The translations under genes and the position numbers were made by a program. Of a stretch of 64,000 bases of DNA, positions 49,650-62,130 are shown in pieces. The notes under the pieces are model-generated. The model was not told the DNA's origin. It made no database searches and saw nothing but the letters and a program-made list of their open reading frames with translations. How positions within the stretch are numbered: position 1 is the first letter of the stretch; each line of letters starts with the position of its first letter. The DNA is from Apostichopus japonicus (taxonomy: Eukaryota; Echinodermata; Holothuroidea; Aspidochirotida; Stichopodidae), in contig NC_092579.1 of the NCBI RefSeq assembly GCF_037975245.1, forward strand, positions 10,101,001 to 10,165,000. The letters run 5' to 3'.

Positions 49650-52600
49650 GTGAGATCATGTTTCTTCCACAACAATTAGCGACCGTCTCGCAGTGTACAA
49701 ACCAATCTAAGGCCAAGTGGTTGTTCACTGTGGGAGGCAGGGCTGGAATAAACATTTTGGGGGAAGTGGGCCCAATTGGCAAACCTGATCGGCTTCTTCA
49801 CTTTTCTGAAGCAGTATTTGTATTTTTCCTGTTGAAATGGACAAACTGTGAGATTTGAAATTTATTGGGGGGATGCGATAACCATTTGCCCCAGGCCCTT
49901 CCTTCACTTGGGCCTTGCTAAAGACCTTTAATTATGCCAATTATCAGCTGATTTAGTACATTTATGGGCAAGAATTATACAAAATGGTCCATAGTTTATA
50001 TTCAACACTGTACTGCATAACCTTTACAATTTAATCAAATCTATATATAAACAGACCTGTGGATTGATTTGAGGGGAAGTGCTCAGGATTATTGGCAAAT
50101 GCAACCAGAATAAAATTTAAAAAAAAAAATTGGGGACGTAAAATTGACCTATAAATCTGTGTATTTTTAGATGTTTAATGCTTTGTCAATGAAGCAATTG
50201 GTACTATTGTTCATATGAAAGTTGTGGAACTTGTGGTAAGCAGTAGCTTTCAAGAAAAGATAATGGAAGATCAAATAAAAAATTAGTCTGACAGAAAGAA
50301 GGACATTATTTCGGTGCATCATACGTCTGCCACCACAATTTTTGATCAGGTCTATATATATATTTCTTCTGTAGAAGCTGCCCTTGGGAGATGTATATCT
50401 TTTTATTTGATTTTTATTAGATAGGTATAGGTTGTGTTTACTTTCACATTATAAAGAGCAGGTATCATTATCCCCGCAGGCTGAATAACCCAAGCGCATG
50501 TTGTGGCATTGATCACACATAATGCATGGATTTGTAGGCCAACTGTATCATAGATCCTCTACACCTCCTACACACGTACACCATTTTACAAGAATTTATT
50601 CAAAGAAAGCCACAAGGTTTACATTTCCACTAGAGGTGAGTCAGAATTCATGAGAGTCAGGTACGGCTGTCGTTGCACTGTTGCAGGTAATTGGGCTCAA
50701 CCTCTTATGATGACAGACAGAGTTAAGGTGATTTGAACTGTATGATGTCTGTCCTATCAAGTACTTGCCTTTTCCTTTAGAACTCATTAATAGCAAGTTT
50801 GTTTTCAAAACTTCCTGGTTTTCTGAAGAATATTTTTAAACCATCCGTAAAACATGTGTGTAAAATGTTGGTTTTAAAACATTATTTAAGATGTAAATAA
50901 AACATTTTAATTTTCTCATATGATATTTGTAAAAATGTTATGAAAACGTTATACAAAAATGTTATTTGATGACGTTTCTACGATCTTTTCAAATGTTATT
51001 AATACGTTATGCGTTTGCTGGGAAGTCAACTTTCAGATCAAATCCAACAATTCCTTTTACTTTTTCTTGTGCATAATTCTAGGTATAGCTGATTTACTGG
51101 AACTTATTTTTGACTAGCTAAACCCTGGTTGTTTCCATGGAGAAGATAATAGCATAAAGTGGTCTGTGATGTCATAATGGCAAATGTTCTTCAAATGTTT
51201 ATTCTTCTATTATAATATTTTCAGTCCTCATGGATGCTCCTGGGTTGGGGGCCTAAAAGTATGCAAAACTGAGTACTGTTATATATGAATTATCAGTAAT
51301 ATATATTTAGGCCTGTACTGAGGAGCCAATATCATCCAGTCGATCGTAATAAAGAAGCATTTTCAGCCTATATTTTAACGGTGGATATCTTAAAAACTGC
51401 AATAATAGCAGCCTCACTAGCGCACAGATTGTTCTTGTTGGTTGAACTACAACAGCTCAACGCTTAAATTCTGCTGAAAGTTATCCTTTAAGGCTTGTGA
51501 AAGTTTTGTTTGTATCAAATACGAGAATATTAGCGATTATCTTACAAATTTAACGACAGGTGTTTTGGCTCTTAGTGGTGCAAGAAGATAGACAGACACC
51601 TCGCCTGTGATTAGCAGGTAAACTTATCTAGTATCCACAAAGTTATGGTTGAGCTATACAAATAGCCATGCAGTTATACTGTTGAAATTGAAAGCCCTGA
51701 GGGGGCCCACTGGAACAAAATTGATTCAACATTTTGACCTCAATGACCAGCCTATTTTTGTTATGTGTCTAGCATATTTGGCTAAGTTTATAACCATTTC
51801 TGGTAACAGTTATGAATTTTAGAAAATTGTATTTCAGTATGTTTATAATGTAGTTACAATTATGCATGAAATTTGTATGTGTATGCAGACAGTGAGTGTA
51901 TTAAGTATGCACAGAGGGTGGGACAGATGGGAGAAAGCAATTGGGTAATACTGGGCAAAATGGGAATGGAGGGGGGAGGGGGATGGGAGAGTTGAATTCA
52001 GGAATCAGGTGGTTAATGTACAGTAGCATTCAAATCTATGGGCCCACATAAAGAACATTGTTGTGGAAATTATTGGCACAACATAGAGGGCCATATTGTA
52101 TTCATTAATATCATGAAGATGAGTTTGACCATAAATTTTCTTAGAATTGAACATATTCGTCACTGGCTGTTAATGTTGATTTGCATTTATAATATTCATT
52201 TTTAAATACAAAATGCCTTATAGCATGAGGATCCCTTGCATTTGTTTGATTATTTATAGTTTTTAAGCATGAACATACATGTAGCAGTACAACATATAAA
52301 TTTTACTTTCTGGGTTTTTAGACACAATACAAAACTGATAACAAAATGCATAAACTGTGTGATTTACCATTTTGTACTTTTTTTTCTATTATGTTTGATT
52401 TTGTTGTTTACCTCATGTTTTAATGTTTCTAATGATATACTATGTACGTTCTTGAAGCTACAGGTCTACTGTCTAGTTCTTACTCTCTCTCTGTCTCTCT
52501 CTCTCTTTATCGAATGGATTATGTCTGTCAACATATTTGTACGTGCAATGGGCGTGTAACTACACTCACTAATACAGTACATGCTGAGACACAAAGGCAA

Positions 52601-53286
52601 ACCTGTACAGTACTTGTTAACATGGCAGTAAACAAGGTCTGTTTCATGGCCAATTATTTCCTGCCTTTATCTGCACCTCTGGGAACCCCAGTTCTACATA
52701 ATCAGGACCACTAATGAGGAATATTTTGTCCCTTCTTATCCCTTTATTCCCTCTATGTAGATGAAAGTCAACAAAATTTAGTTGACTTTTTAGGTTTTTT
52801 TTTTTTTTTTTTTTGGTTATGTCTCAAGTCTCCATATTTTCAGCGAACCGTCTAATGATCTGTTGATGGATCATTTACCAAACTTCAACCTGAAGCAAAC
52901 TTTTGACAAATTGATCTTAAACATATTTTCTTTGTTACCAGATCCCTCCTCCTAGCTAAATTTATTGCCCAACCTACTTCTTGCTCAAACTGGCCCCTGA
53001 TTGAGATGCATTCTGGCAGAGGAGTAGACAGTTTTATCTGTTGGTCCTAGGGGAATTTTGTTTGGCTCCCATGTGTTGTTTTACAAAGTTGCCAGATAGA
53101 AGTATAGTCTCATGTATGGTGTATACATAATGAATAGTAGTAAAACCCTAGTGTGTTCTTGGTCACCAATACAGGGAATATTTTAGTGTTCACATTTTGT
53201 ACAACAATTTAAGGTCTCTGAATATTATGTCTTATAATATACTATGGTGCCTGTGTAAGAAAAAACTGTTACCCATCCTTCAACTT
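49650..53286. other. No supported gene
   Basis: AT-rich, with a (CT)n stretch at 52483-52505 and a poly(T) of about 18 at 52797-52814. There are isolated acceptor-like signals at 51225 and 52846 only. Confidence 0.4.
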
Positions 53287-53569
53287 CAGTGGCGGAGCGT
53301 CCATACAGTCGGGGACGGATTCCCCCCCCCCGCCCCCTGACAGACTCAAATGGACTGCTGGCGCCCTTTTTAGCTTTTTACCACTTTTTACTTATTCACG
53401 ATTATTGACTTTTTTTATTGCGCTCTCATCTACCTATTGACATATAAACTTCCGAGTTGTCACAAATGGCAATGACAACTATTTATTCTTCGTTTATCTG
53501 CAAATTAGCAAGGCCCGGAAAGGGTCATTTCCGGCGATCTAGGGAGTATCTTTACTCAAAAAATTTCTG
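53287..53569 (-). mobile_element. Truncated relative of the 4.5-kb MITE
   Basis: It starts CAGTGGCGGAGCGTCC at 53287 and follows, in reverse orientation, the right two thirds of the element at 4535-4936: C/G run, GGACTGCTGGCGCCC, CTTTTTACCAC, TTTATCTGCAAATTAGCAAGG and TCATTTCCGG. Similarity stops at ACTCAAAAAATTTCTG, just before the shared GGCGC-hairpin segment, so its other terminus and target duplication are lost. Confidence 0.85.
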
Positions 53570-54117
53570 TTTGACTGAGAAAAGGCCTTCCAAGTTGTTC
53601 ACAAATATAAAATCCAACATGATCTAAAACTGTAAAATTGGATAGCCACCCAATGTGAAGCGTATTATGTAATAAGCCATTCTGCTGCTCCCACATGCGC
53701 GAGATATGGCATGATTAACGTCGTACGAATAACTGTGTTCCAGACCGATACTCCAGATCCAGGTTGATATATCTAACATAGTGATATCACTATAGAGGTT
53801 ACTGGTTACAATTGTTCTATTTGGACGTAGATGCAGTTAGATCCAGAATAAATTGCATTTAATATAGAGTAGATCTATGTAAATATTACGATAAGTATTA
53901 TAAATCTGTATTAGAAAATTGTAGATGCATTCTAACATGTTTGGGTGGATGCATGTGACTAGGAAGGGAAGGTGACACAGAGTGGGACAGGGATGTACTG
54001 CATAGAGGGGGGAGGGGGATACAGGTAGGAGGGGGAGTGGGGGTGTTGAAGACGATGAGTATAGCAACAAAATTAAAATCAACCCATGTGTTATATATGC
54101 TGAACTAAGAAATGTTA
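53570..54117. other. No feature seen
   Basis: AT-rich; a G-rich patch lies at 53990-54050. Confidence 0.45.
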
Positions 54118-54279
54118 ATTGTGGTCTACTTCCCCCCCCCCCCCTCCTGTTCCCAAGATAATAATCCTCCTTATTGTACCACCCAAAGTGTCTGTGTTTA
54201 GTTTATGGTATTTCTGGAAAGTCTCACAAAGTTTGTCATAGCTCACAGAATCTCCACCTCTGAGTATTAAAGTATCCAG
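54118..54279 (-). CDS. Candidate exon encoding the C-terminal half of a CARD-like death-fold domain
   Basis: On the minus strand a strong acceptor (TTTTTCCCTTACAG, ending at 54280) opens a phase-0 frame of 54 codons: LDTLILRGGDSVSYDKLCET, then FQKYHKLNTDTLGG and a basic-hydrophobic RRIIIL, running into a Gly tract coded by a G run and a stop at 54115-54117. CARD domains typically show, from helix 4 on, a L-[LI]-D-x-L-x-x-R-G segment followed by [FY]-x-x-[FL]-C-x-x-[LF] in helix 5; both occur here in order and spacing. CARDs mediate homotypic assembly of apoptotic and innate-immune complexes. The exon holding helices 1-3 would lie at higher coordinates and was not found. The true 3' end (donor or stop) is uncertain because of the G run. 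Family assignment is by eye. Confidence 0.38.
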
Positions 54280-55380
54280 CTGTAAGGGAAAAAGCTTTTG
54301 AAAAATCATGCTTAAAAAGCGTATATATATTGCCAGTAAAAATTGATATGAAACTATAAATAACACAGAAAAGTCATCAACAGCATGGACATACACTATG
54401 TGTGGTAGAAGTTGCGAGCTCACACAGAGCTGCACATGTTGTAACGAATCTGAGTTCTCAGCAAGGGGTTTCATCTTTTACACCACAAACTGTGACTATC
54501 TGTTCCAAAAACTTGAAACATTTTCGTCACCGAAATCGTTGCAAAAATACCCAAGAAAAAAATTGGTGAGATATTTGTCAACCAGTACCTCGAAGCAATT
54601 ACCGAATCAGAAAGTCACAAGATGTGACATAATTTTCACACTGATCCCCCCCCCCCCCATCCAAAGTCTCCCATTTTTTCTTCATTACTGATATATATAT
54701 CAACCCTGGAAGGCAACAAAAGTTACATGTCAATCAATCAAAGGCTTTAAAATAATTGATATTTTTATAATATTTGACGAAATTAAAAAATCACCCCAAG
54801 GCTGAGAAATTGTCCAATGAAAACAAGATGTTAGTAGCTATCCGGGGGATCCTGGTACCTGATAGGGAGTACCTTACCTGTAAACCCACAACATCAGGAA
54901 TCCTAGTTCATGAACGGTTTTTTTTCTGTACAGCCAATGAGAGAAAATCATTAGTATTTACCCACTGGAGGACTGCTGTAACCACAACAGCAGAATCTCT
55001 GGTACAGGTTAGAGCAGGTAGTCACAAAATGCAAGGTGCGTCGTAGGTTATGGGTGATCAGTTTGGTCAGTTTAGTTTAGTGAGCTGCCCAGATCTAAAT
55101 AGTGTAAGATTAATAGTAATCCTCCAAAAATAGCCCCATCCCCCTCCCTCCCCCATCCTCTCTCTCTCTCTTCCTCCCCTTCTCTATTTTCTCCTCCTGG
55201 GAGGATGATATTTTCATGAACAGAAATTATTTGCTATAGTCTTTCTTGGTCGTTCATGGAAATCTGTTGATGCGGACAGACTTGTTTTACACTTTCAGAT
55301 AGTACCCCCCCCCCCTTTGCGCCACCCGGACAAAACAAATAATGGCTACATAGAGATTTCCAACCAACGTGAATAACTGA
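54280..55380. other. No supported gene
   Basis: Possible intron of the CARD-like exon. A minus-strand donor-like TTTACAG|GTAAGG lies near 54880, but no coherent exon could be built. Confidence 0.35.
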
Positions 55381-55432
55381 GTCGGAGTTCAGGGTTTGTA
55401 ACCAAGAGGTCATTGGTTTGAAGCCGTTTCCT
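55381..55432 (+). mobile_element. tRNA-like/SINE relic interrupted by the 55.4-kb element
   Basis: AGAGGTCATTGGTTTGAAGCC resembles a degenerate T-arm and B box. The element starting at 55433 splits the sequence; the right side resumes at 56210 with TTTCCAGCAACAATTGC. Confidence 0.35.
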
Positions 55433-56209
55433 ATGGAACGCGAAAAGGGCAACCATATTTCGCTGTCTAAACTAAAGTTGTTGCATGCTGTTTTATCATG
55501 TTGTTGCTCAAACTTACGTTGTTGTCTAAACTTACGTTGTTGTCTAAACTAACGTTGTTGTCTAAACTTTCGTTGCTGCCTAAACTTACGTTGTTGTCTA
55601 AACCTATGTTGCCGTCTAAAGTTGGTTCCATTGTCTAAACTAACGTTATTGCCCAATCACGTGATATAAAAAATATGGGCATTTCGCGCGAAATTCGACT
55701 TGCGCTGTATATACATACACGTCGTTAATTTACTGACCAATTACGAAATAGTCAGTAAGATTGACACATATCCCGACCCAATTACAAGCCGGTCAACGCT
55801 CTCTACCATGCTACATACATGAGCTGACCCCGCCCACTTTGCTGCGGCCTTGTCCACGGGACTGTTTTCCTAAACCCAGGCAGCAAGAACCAACCCCCTG
55901 CGTATAGTAATCATATGAAGCCCACGTGGTAAAGCAATTGTTGAACAGCGCCGATGGCAACAACGTAAGTTTAGAAAACGAAGTCAGTTTGCCCTTTTCG
56001 CGCGTGCACGCGCGAAAAGGGCAAACTGATTTCGTTGTCTAATCTAAGTTTGTTGTTGCCTAAACTAAAGTTGTTGCTGCTGTTTTACCATGCTGTTGCT
56101 CAAACTCACGTTGATGTATAAAATTCCGTTGTCTAAACTTACGTCGTTGTTTAAACTTACGTTAAACTTAGCAACGAAATAAGTTTGCCCTTTTCGCGTT
56201 CCATAGTTT
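55433..56209. mobile_element. 777-bp TIR element with central palindrome and 18-bp repeat array
   Basis: The first 22 bases (CTATGGAACGCGAAAAGGGC plus AA) and the complement of the last 22 are identical. The flanks end and begin with TTTC, a possible 4-bp target duplication. In the middle (55984-56029) is a perfect 46-bp palindrome made of two back-to-back copies of the GCGCGAAAAGGGCAAACTGA type end, extendable to 55977-56036 with one mismatch. Both arms hold degenerate copies of TTACGTTGTTGTCTAAAC (about 55514-55640 and about 56116-56166). CpG is enriched (TTTCGCGCGAAATTCG at 55686). No coding frame. It may be two elements joined head to head, or a fold-back element. Confidence 0.88.
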
Positions 56210-56829
56210 CCAGCAACAATTGCTTTGCTCTTTACAAATTTGGGAGAAGAAAAAAAAATCGACTCATCTGCATTATTTTCACCAGAACGACATCTAATGA
56301 GTTGATATAAATTTCCTGATAACGGGTGAGGGAGAGACCGTGTGACCTTGTTAATAATTTCACAGCAAAGATTTTCACTTTGACGAGCAATTTCAACACT
56401 TTAACTTTGATCTGACCCTTCCCCCTTCCCCAATGTCAAGCCTGTCTGGGCTCCCTGATTTTTGAAAAGTACTATCCTGAAAGTTTCAACCCCTCCAGAC
56501 GATATTACTATACTCACAAGTATTAGTATTTTGTTCCCATGAGGGGGGGGAATTGGTCTGCAGATAATTTATGTAAAATAACTGCTTGTTGAGTATGAAT
56601 ATTGAGTGACCAGTATGAAACTTCTAGCATATTTGGGGCTATCAAGATCTTACACAGTCTTACCAAAGTCACACCACGTCACTTGTCTTGACGAGCTTCC
56701 AAACTTTCTGATCTTTTATTAAAGAACCACCCTTTTTGATTCCTTGGCGGTAGCCGTAGGAATCTATGCGGTCATGACTGCGTGTGTATGTGTGTGTGTG
56801 TGTGTGTGTGTCTGTGTGTGTGTGACGCA
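56210..56829. other. No gene; (TG)n at the right end
   Basis: AT-rich sequence ending in a (TG)n microsatellite at about 56785-56824 that abuts the following tandem repeat. Confidence 0.8.
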
Positions 56830-57595
56830 AAGCTTGAAATTAGGTTTTCTCAGCAATCCCAAGGTAGATTGATCTCATTCTTGGCACATAGGTTACCCAT
56901 CATGAGTAGACGATCCCTATTTATTTTGGTGCTAATATCATGCATATTAATGAGTGGGCGGGGCTTAGAGTGATTTTCAACAAATGTCAATATCTTCGCA
57001 ACCGTAAGTTCAATTTTCATGGAACTTGGTTTGTTGGTACAAGAGGAAAGTCCTCTATATGAATATGGTGACAGTTTGTCCAATCTCATTATTATTCATG
57101 AGGGGCGGGGCTAAGTGTTGTTTTTCGCAAAAAAAGCTTGAAATTAGGTTTTCTCAGCAATCCCAAGGTAGATTGATCTCATTCTTGGTACATAGGTTAC
57201 CCATGATGAGTAGACGATCCCTATTTATTTTGGTGCTAATATCATGAATATTAATGAGTGGGCGGGGCTTAGAGTGATTTTCAACAAATGTCAATATCTT
57301 CGCAACCGTAAGTTCAATTTTCATGGAACTTGGTTTGGTGGTACAAGAGGAAAGTCCTCTATATGAATATGGTGACAGTTTGTCCAATCTCATTATTATT
57401 CATGAGGGGCGGGGCTAAGTTGTTTTTCGCAAAAAAGCTTGAAATTAGGTTTTCTCAGCAATCCCAAGGTAGATTGATCTCATTCTTGGTACATAGGTTA
57501 CCCATCATGAGTAGACGATCCCTATTTATTTTGGTGCTAATATCATGAATATTAATGAGTGGGCAGGGCTTAGAGTGATTTTCAACACATCTTCA
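56830..57595. repeat. ~303-bp tandem repeat built of two alternating ~150-bp half-units
   Basis: AAGCTTGAAATTAGGTTTTC starts units at 56830, 57134 and 57435; the third is cut at about 57590. Each unit contains two related halves that both end in ATTAATGAGTGGGCGGGGC or ATTCATGAGGGGCGGGGC. The core GGGCGGGGCT lies at 56956, 57103, 57260 and 57408, with GGGCAGGGCT at 57561, a spacing of 147-157 bp. The halves have diverged much more than the full units, so the dimer was amplified as a unit. The similar open frames on both strands in each unit are by-products. Confidence 0.93.
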
Positions 57596-57597
57596 GT

Positions 57598-57665
57598 ATG
57601 ACCCGGCCAGGAGTCGAACCTTTAACCTTCCAGCTGCAAGTCGGAATTCTACCCCAATACTATTA
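57598..57665 (-). mobile_element. tRNA-derived SINE head/pseudo-tRNA
   Basis: On the minus strand GGTAGAATTCCGACTTGCAG is followed by GGTTCGACTCCTGGCCGGGTC, a clear B box in a tRNA-like 3' half. The first half is not recognisable. It interrupts the 303-bp repeat array, and a decayed continuation of the array (GAATATTAATGAGTGG) resumes at about 57675. Confidence 0.6.
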
Positions 57666-57810
57666 ATGAGGGGGCATGAATATTAATGAGTGGTAGAGCT
57701 TAAAGCAAATTCTTTAAAATATCAATTTGTTCATCAAACTTGAGCTGATAGCAAGGAACAACATTTGTGTTGATGCTACATTAATATTCATAAAAGGTCG
57801 GAACCAAGTG
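57666..57810. repeat. Decayed continuation of the 150-bp half-unit array
   Basis: CATGAATATTAATGAGTGG at about 57674 and ATTAATATTCATAAAAGG near 57780 echo the half-unit ends. The rest has diverged. Confidence 0.45.
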
Positions 57811-60800
57811 TACACAATGAACCTACAGTAATATTTAGATGCCAAGGAATCTCAAAACCTCTTGGTTTTCTTGTTTTCTTCCTTCCTGGAAAGAAAGTCA
57901 ATAATAAATATGCAACTTGGGTTTGTACCATTCATGGGCTTGTGAAGTCATTGTCAAGCTTGGCATATGTTTCCCTTCAGGCAACTGCTTATATTCCCGT
58001 TGGGACTTGAAGTGTTCCAATCTAGCTAGGCCATTAATACCCACCAATGTTTTTCTTAGGTCATTTTGAAATCAAATCTCACTGTCATATTTCAAGTCTC
58101 AAAGTAGCTTTTATTTCTCTAAATAAATGGATTGGGAGGCCAATGTAGAATTGAGGTTTTTTTTCTTTTCTTTTTTTCAATCCCTAGATACCAATCTGCT
58201 TGCGCTTAAAGGGTTTAATATTTATTCTTTGGGTATTATAAATGGTATTGAATGGATATTACATATTAGTCTGGAGAGGAAATGTCAGCCACCCCAGTCT
58301 CCCCTGAGGGGATCTCCTTTTGAACAATTATGTTTTAATAAAAATAAAAAAAAGCAAGGAGAAAAGGAAGAAGAAGACAAACTTTTTTACTTTTTTTATT
58401 TTTGGAATAGTTTTGGTTTGCTCAGACACTAAGTTTAAAGTGGTGCTGATACAAATTCTGTTACAGATCACTTGCTAATATTGTTATTATTCTAGGGGCA
58501 AATTATATGGAGCTTGCTGTAAAATATGTCACAGTTTGTAAATGGATGACTTTAGAGGCAGAAAATGTGTGTTCAGAGAAGAATGTAATATCGTACGTAA
58601 ACGATGAAATTGAATGTAATTTGTCGTTGAAAGAATTGAAGTAAATCGTTAACATGTTATCTGTTTTTATAAATGAAAAAAGTCAAGCGCTTTCTCTTGG
58701 TTTTTGTGTTGCTTCCGAATGAGACGCTGACCTAATGATATTATATATAATGATAACCTGTATGCAGTAGGTATACCGCAAGCAAATTAGATTGATGGTC
58801 CTGAGATGTTTGAAGGATCATTCTTCCAAATGATTAAATTGTATCTTACGAAAGTATTAAACTTGACTCTGTATTTGTTAGTCATTCATGTACATTATTA
58901 CATAACATGTGTAATGATCATGTTTGGTGGATCTCGTTTTAATTCTAGTCTGCTGGTTGTGTCATTAAAAAACAGCTGTGTACTTTATGTATGATCTAGG
59001 GTCTTAAATGTTACTGCTGGAAAGTGAAATAAATATGATGGGAATGTAAATTATGGAAGGGGGAAGGGAAGGGTGAGAAGGATTTGAGATGAGGGAGGGA
59101 AAGGGGAGAGAAAGGGCAAGAGGGGAGGAAAGGGGGGGAAGGATGAAGAAGGTAAGTAACAATTCAGTTGTAAAGGACTGATGTTATGATAATGTTATAA
59201 TTGTGAACATAACCAGTGTTGGGCGATCAACCCCATGCATAACATAGCAAGTACCACTATACATAGAGCTTTGTCATAGTGGTATGTGACCAAGAAGTAA
59301 GGACATGAACAAGTAGTTGCATTAGACGGTATATCTTCATCTGGCTAGATATCTATTGAATACAATGAGTGTGTCAGGGGGAGAAAGTAAGCTTTATTGA
59401 GGGATTCGTGCTAAGCACTGCACTCCTGCAGGTTGAATCGCACTGAATACAATTGGTGAAAGTTACATCTTATATACTCTTGAGTCTTGACAATGGATTA
59501 CAGAGGATGGGACAGGAAGTTAATACTCTGCCCACATGTTTACCTTTCTCCTTAAACAGAGGTTTATAAAGTAACTTACTATAAAAAAAGGACCACACTA
59601 TGACATCATTGGGAATCATGACATGATACTGAAAGTTATTTTATTGGAGATCTTCGAGATCTGATATTAGGTGCACAGACAGAATATAGGGCTTCTGTTG
59701 GTAGCTCCCTAGCTAGTAAGAGATTATATGGGTGAACCTAGGGGTAATGGGAAGGAGAATATACTGGTAAAATGCTCTCTGTAATATAGCTGGCAGTTAG
59801 AGGGATGTAAGTCGCCCCACCTGTGACACTAAATTCTTGTCTGTGGTCTGTTGTTAGGTAAAAAACAAGGTGCGAAATCTGGGGAAAGGAAGTTAACAGC
59901 CACTTCATACTTGATCAAAATCAGCCTCTTCTTCTTCCTCTTGGTAACCTTCACTGTCAGATGTAAACAGATCTAAACTGTCATAAATTTGTCAATATCT
60001 TTATCTGCTGCCACTGCTTGTGGTCGCAAGTTTGTTCTCTTACTGGAGTCAAGTCAACTTTAGGAAGTCATTTTATGCTCTGACATATACCAGAGCCTGC
60101 CACCTGATTGGTTGTCAGAGAGGAAGTAGCTACTAAATTTGGAAACCTTAAAATAAACAATTTAAGTTTGATGGATTTGATTAGGGGGTCTGTCTTAATC
60201 CTCTCCCTGCTAATTCAAGGACAGGAAATGGAAAACCTCCGTTTGCTATTTAGCTGTTAGTGGTTAAGTTTATTGGGAGTCAGATGAGTAGTAGCAAAGC
60301 TGTTAAAAAAAAAAAAATTGTTTTACACCAACTCTATGTAGGGTGGTGACAAGAGGTGGGGAAAAAGGTAAATTATTTTTAAGAAGCTAGGTGACAAAAG
60401 TCTCAACTACAAAGGTTTCAAGTTTATTTTATTGCGCTTTTTATGTCAGTTAAAAAGATTTGCAAAAGAAAGAGATACTGTACAGAAGTAATAATTATGG
60501 AGTTTCAGTTTTCACTTATTTTTGGTACTACTCTTAATTCCCACTTCTATTTAAGGATGGCATTATCCATTGCTGTCAAACAATCATAAATACTGATATA
60601 TTAACCTCCCGCTCCCCAGCTGTCCATATTTTGCTTTAAAAAACAAAACAAACAACAGGGTATAACAACATATTCCTTAATCTCCCTCTCCCTCCCCCCC
60701 CCCCACTCCCTTACCAATTTAATGTGCATCTATGATATGAAACATATTAGTTTCAAAGTTATCACATTTTCCAGCAAATAATTATATGATATGCTATTAT

Positions 60801-62130
60801 GCTGTACGCTACTGTGTACTTCAGCACTATTTACATTAGGGCAATAATTAAGTTAATGGAACCTGTAATATTGTGGAGGTGATGTGCAACCTACCGAAGT
60901 AAATCGTTATATAGAAGTAAATCGTAATCTTGTTTTAGTTTGTTTTTGCCCAAGTCTCCCAAAAGATGACCTGTTTACTTGGCCTGATATTCCCTGCGGC
61001 TCCCTTTTACACTACACAGTATGTTAAAAAACATGCTGGACTCCCTACCGGAACTTTTCCCTTTACATTATCATGCCCAGCTCATGTGTACAATGTTTGC
61101 ATTCCTTATCAACATAAACTGTACATTTCCAACCAGCCATGTAAACCATTTTTGGGGGTTTCTCAACTCTGTGTGGTAGGAGATATTAACCTTTTCAAAC
61201 TTTTTTTCCCCTCTCTATAGTATCCTTGATGACAGATAATTTCCTATGTGGATTAGGCAAAGAGGTTGTAAAATTCAGGGTGTTGTCATATTTCCTCTCT
61301 TTACATGATTTGCAGATGTTACCGTCAAGGTCAAAGTTCACCAAGTTTTGATCTTTCTAGGACAGGGAGAGCGACCTGCAAATATAATCTCCATGGATCT
61401 AATGTACAATTTTTACTATATACACATACACACACACTCAGAGCTCTAAAACACATTAAAGTACTACTATAAGGTCTGTTTTAAGATAATGTAGTTCTGC
61501 AGATCTATATAGTCTGAAGCAGGTGGTTGTAAGTGAATGAGGATGAAGTTTGTCTGTCCGTCTGTGTGTGTGTGTTTCTTAGTGTCTGTACGGTTTGTAT
61601 GACAGTTGAAGGGATTAGTAAGGGTATTTCATGATTGAACCTCAAAATTTGTAGAGGATGATATATCTTAAATCACTTTCGATTCCTTTCAAAAATATCT
61701 TTTCGAAATTTTGGTAGGATATTAAAGTAACTGATGTTTTATTGGAATTCAAAGTCTTGAGCAAATTGCAGATGGTTTGTTTATAGCCAAAGGGAACAGA
61801 GTGGAAAGTTAGGGAGGTGGAGGAGGAATGCAGGCTATGTGTGTAAAAATGAGATAACATTATGGTACACTTCTCGCGGTCGTCCACATTTACCATAACT
61901 CCACATTAAGAACCAAACTCGCAGGGAGTTATTAAGATGCATGTGAAGTTTGTAATATTTCTCAAAGAAGTAATTTAAGAATTTACATTTACCATATGTA
62001 CCATGTACAAGCTGTTTGTATGGGAAACAATGTGCCTTACACCTTTAGCATTTCACACACACAGAAATTTTAGTTTTGATATATTTTATTCCAAGAAACA
62101 AAAACAAAAATAGTTGGCAGTAGTAATGTC
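57811..62130. other. No supported gene
   Basis: AT-rich. A purine-rich G/A tract at about 59040-59152 ends in a GTAAGT-like sequence, and C runs lie near 60690-60705. No open frame has domain or splice support. Confidence 0.4.

Noticed and set aside
49731-49930. Possible MITE starting CAGGGCTGGAATAAAC
   Set aside because: No matching inverted end and no duplication could be found.
52847-52960. Exon that would continue the MAGAN frame
   Set aside because: The acceptor is weak and lies after a long poly(T), there is no donor, and the frame stops after about 40 codons. Mentioned only as a possibility.
56782-57548. Repeated ~70-codon frames (MSRRSLFILVLIS) on + and matching ones on -
   Set aside because: They recur because the 303-bp repeat recurs. 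Both strands are open, and there is no sign of selection for a protein.
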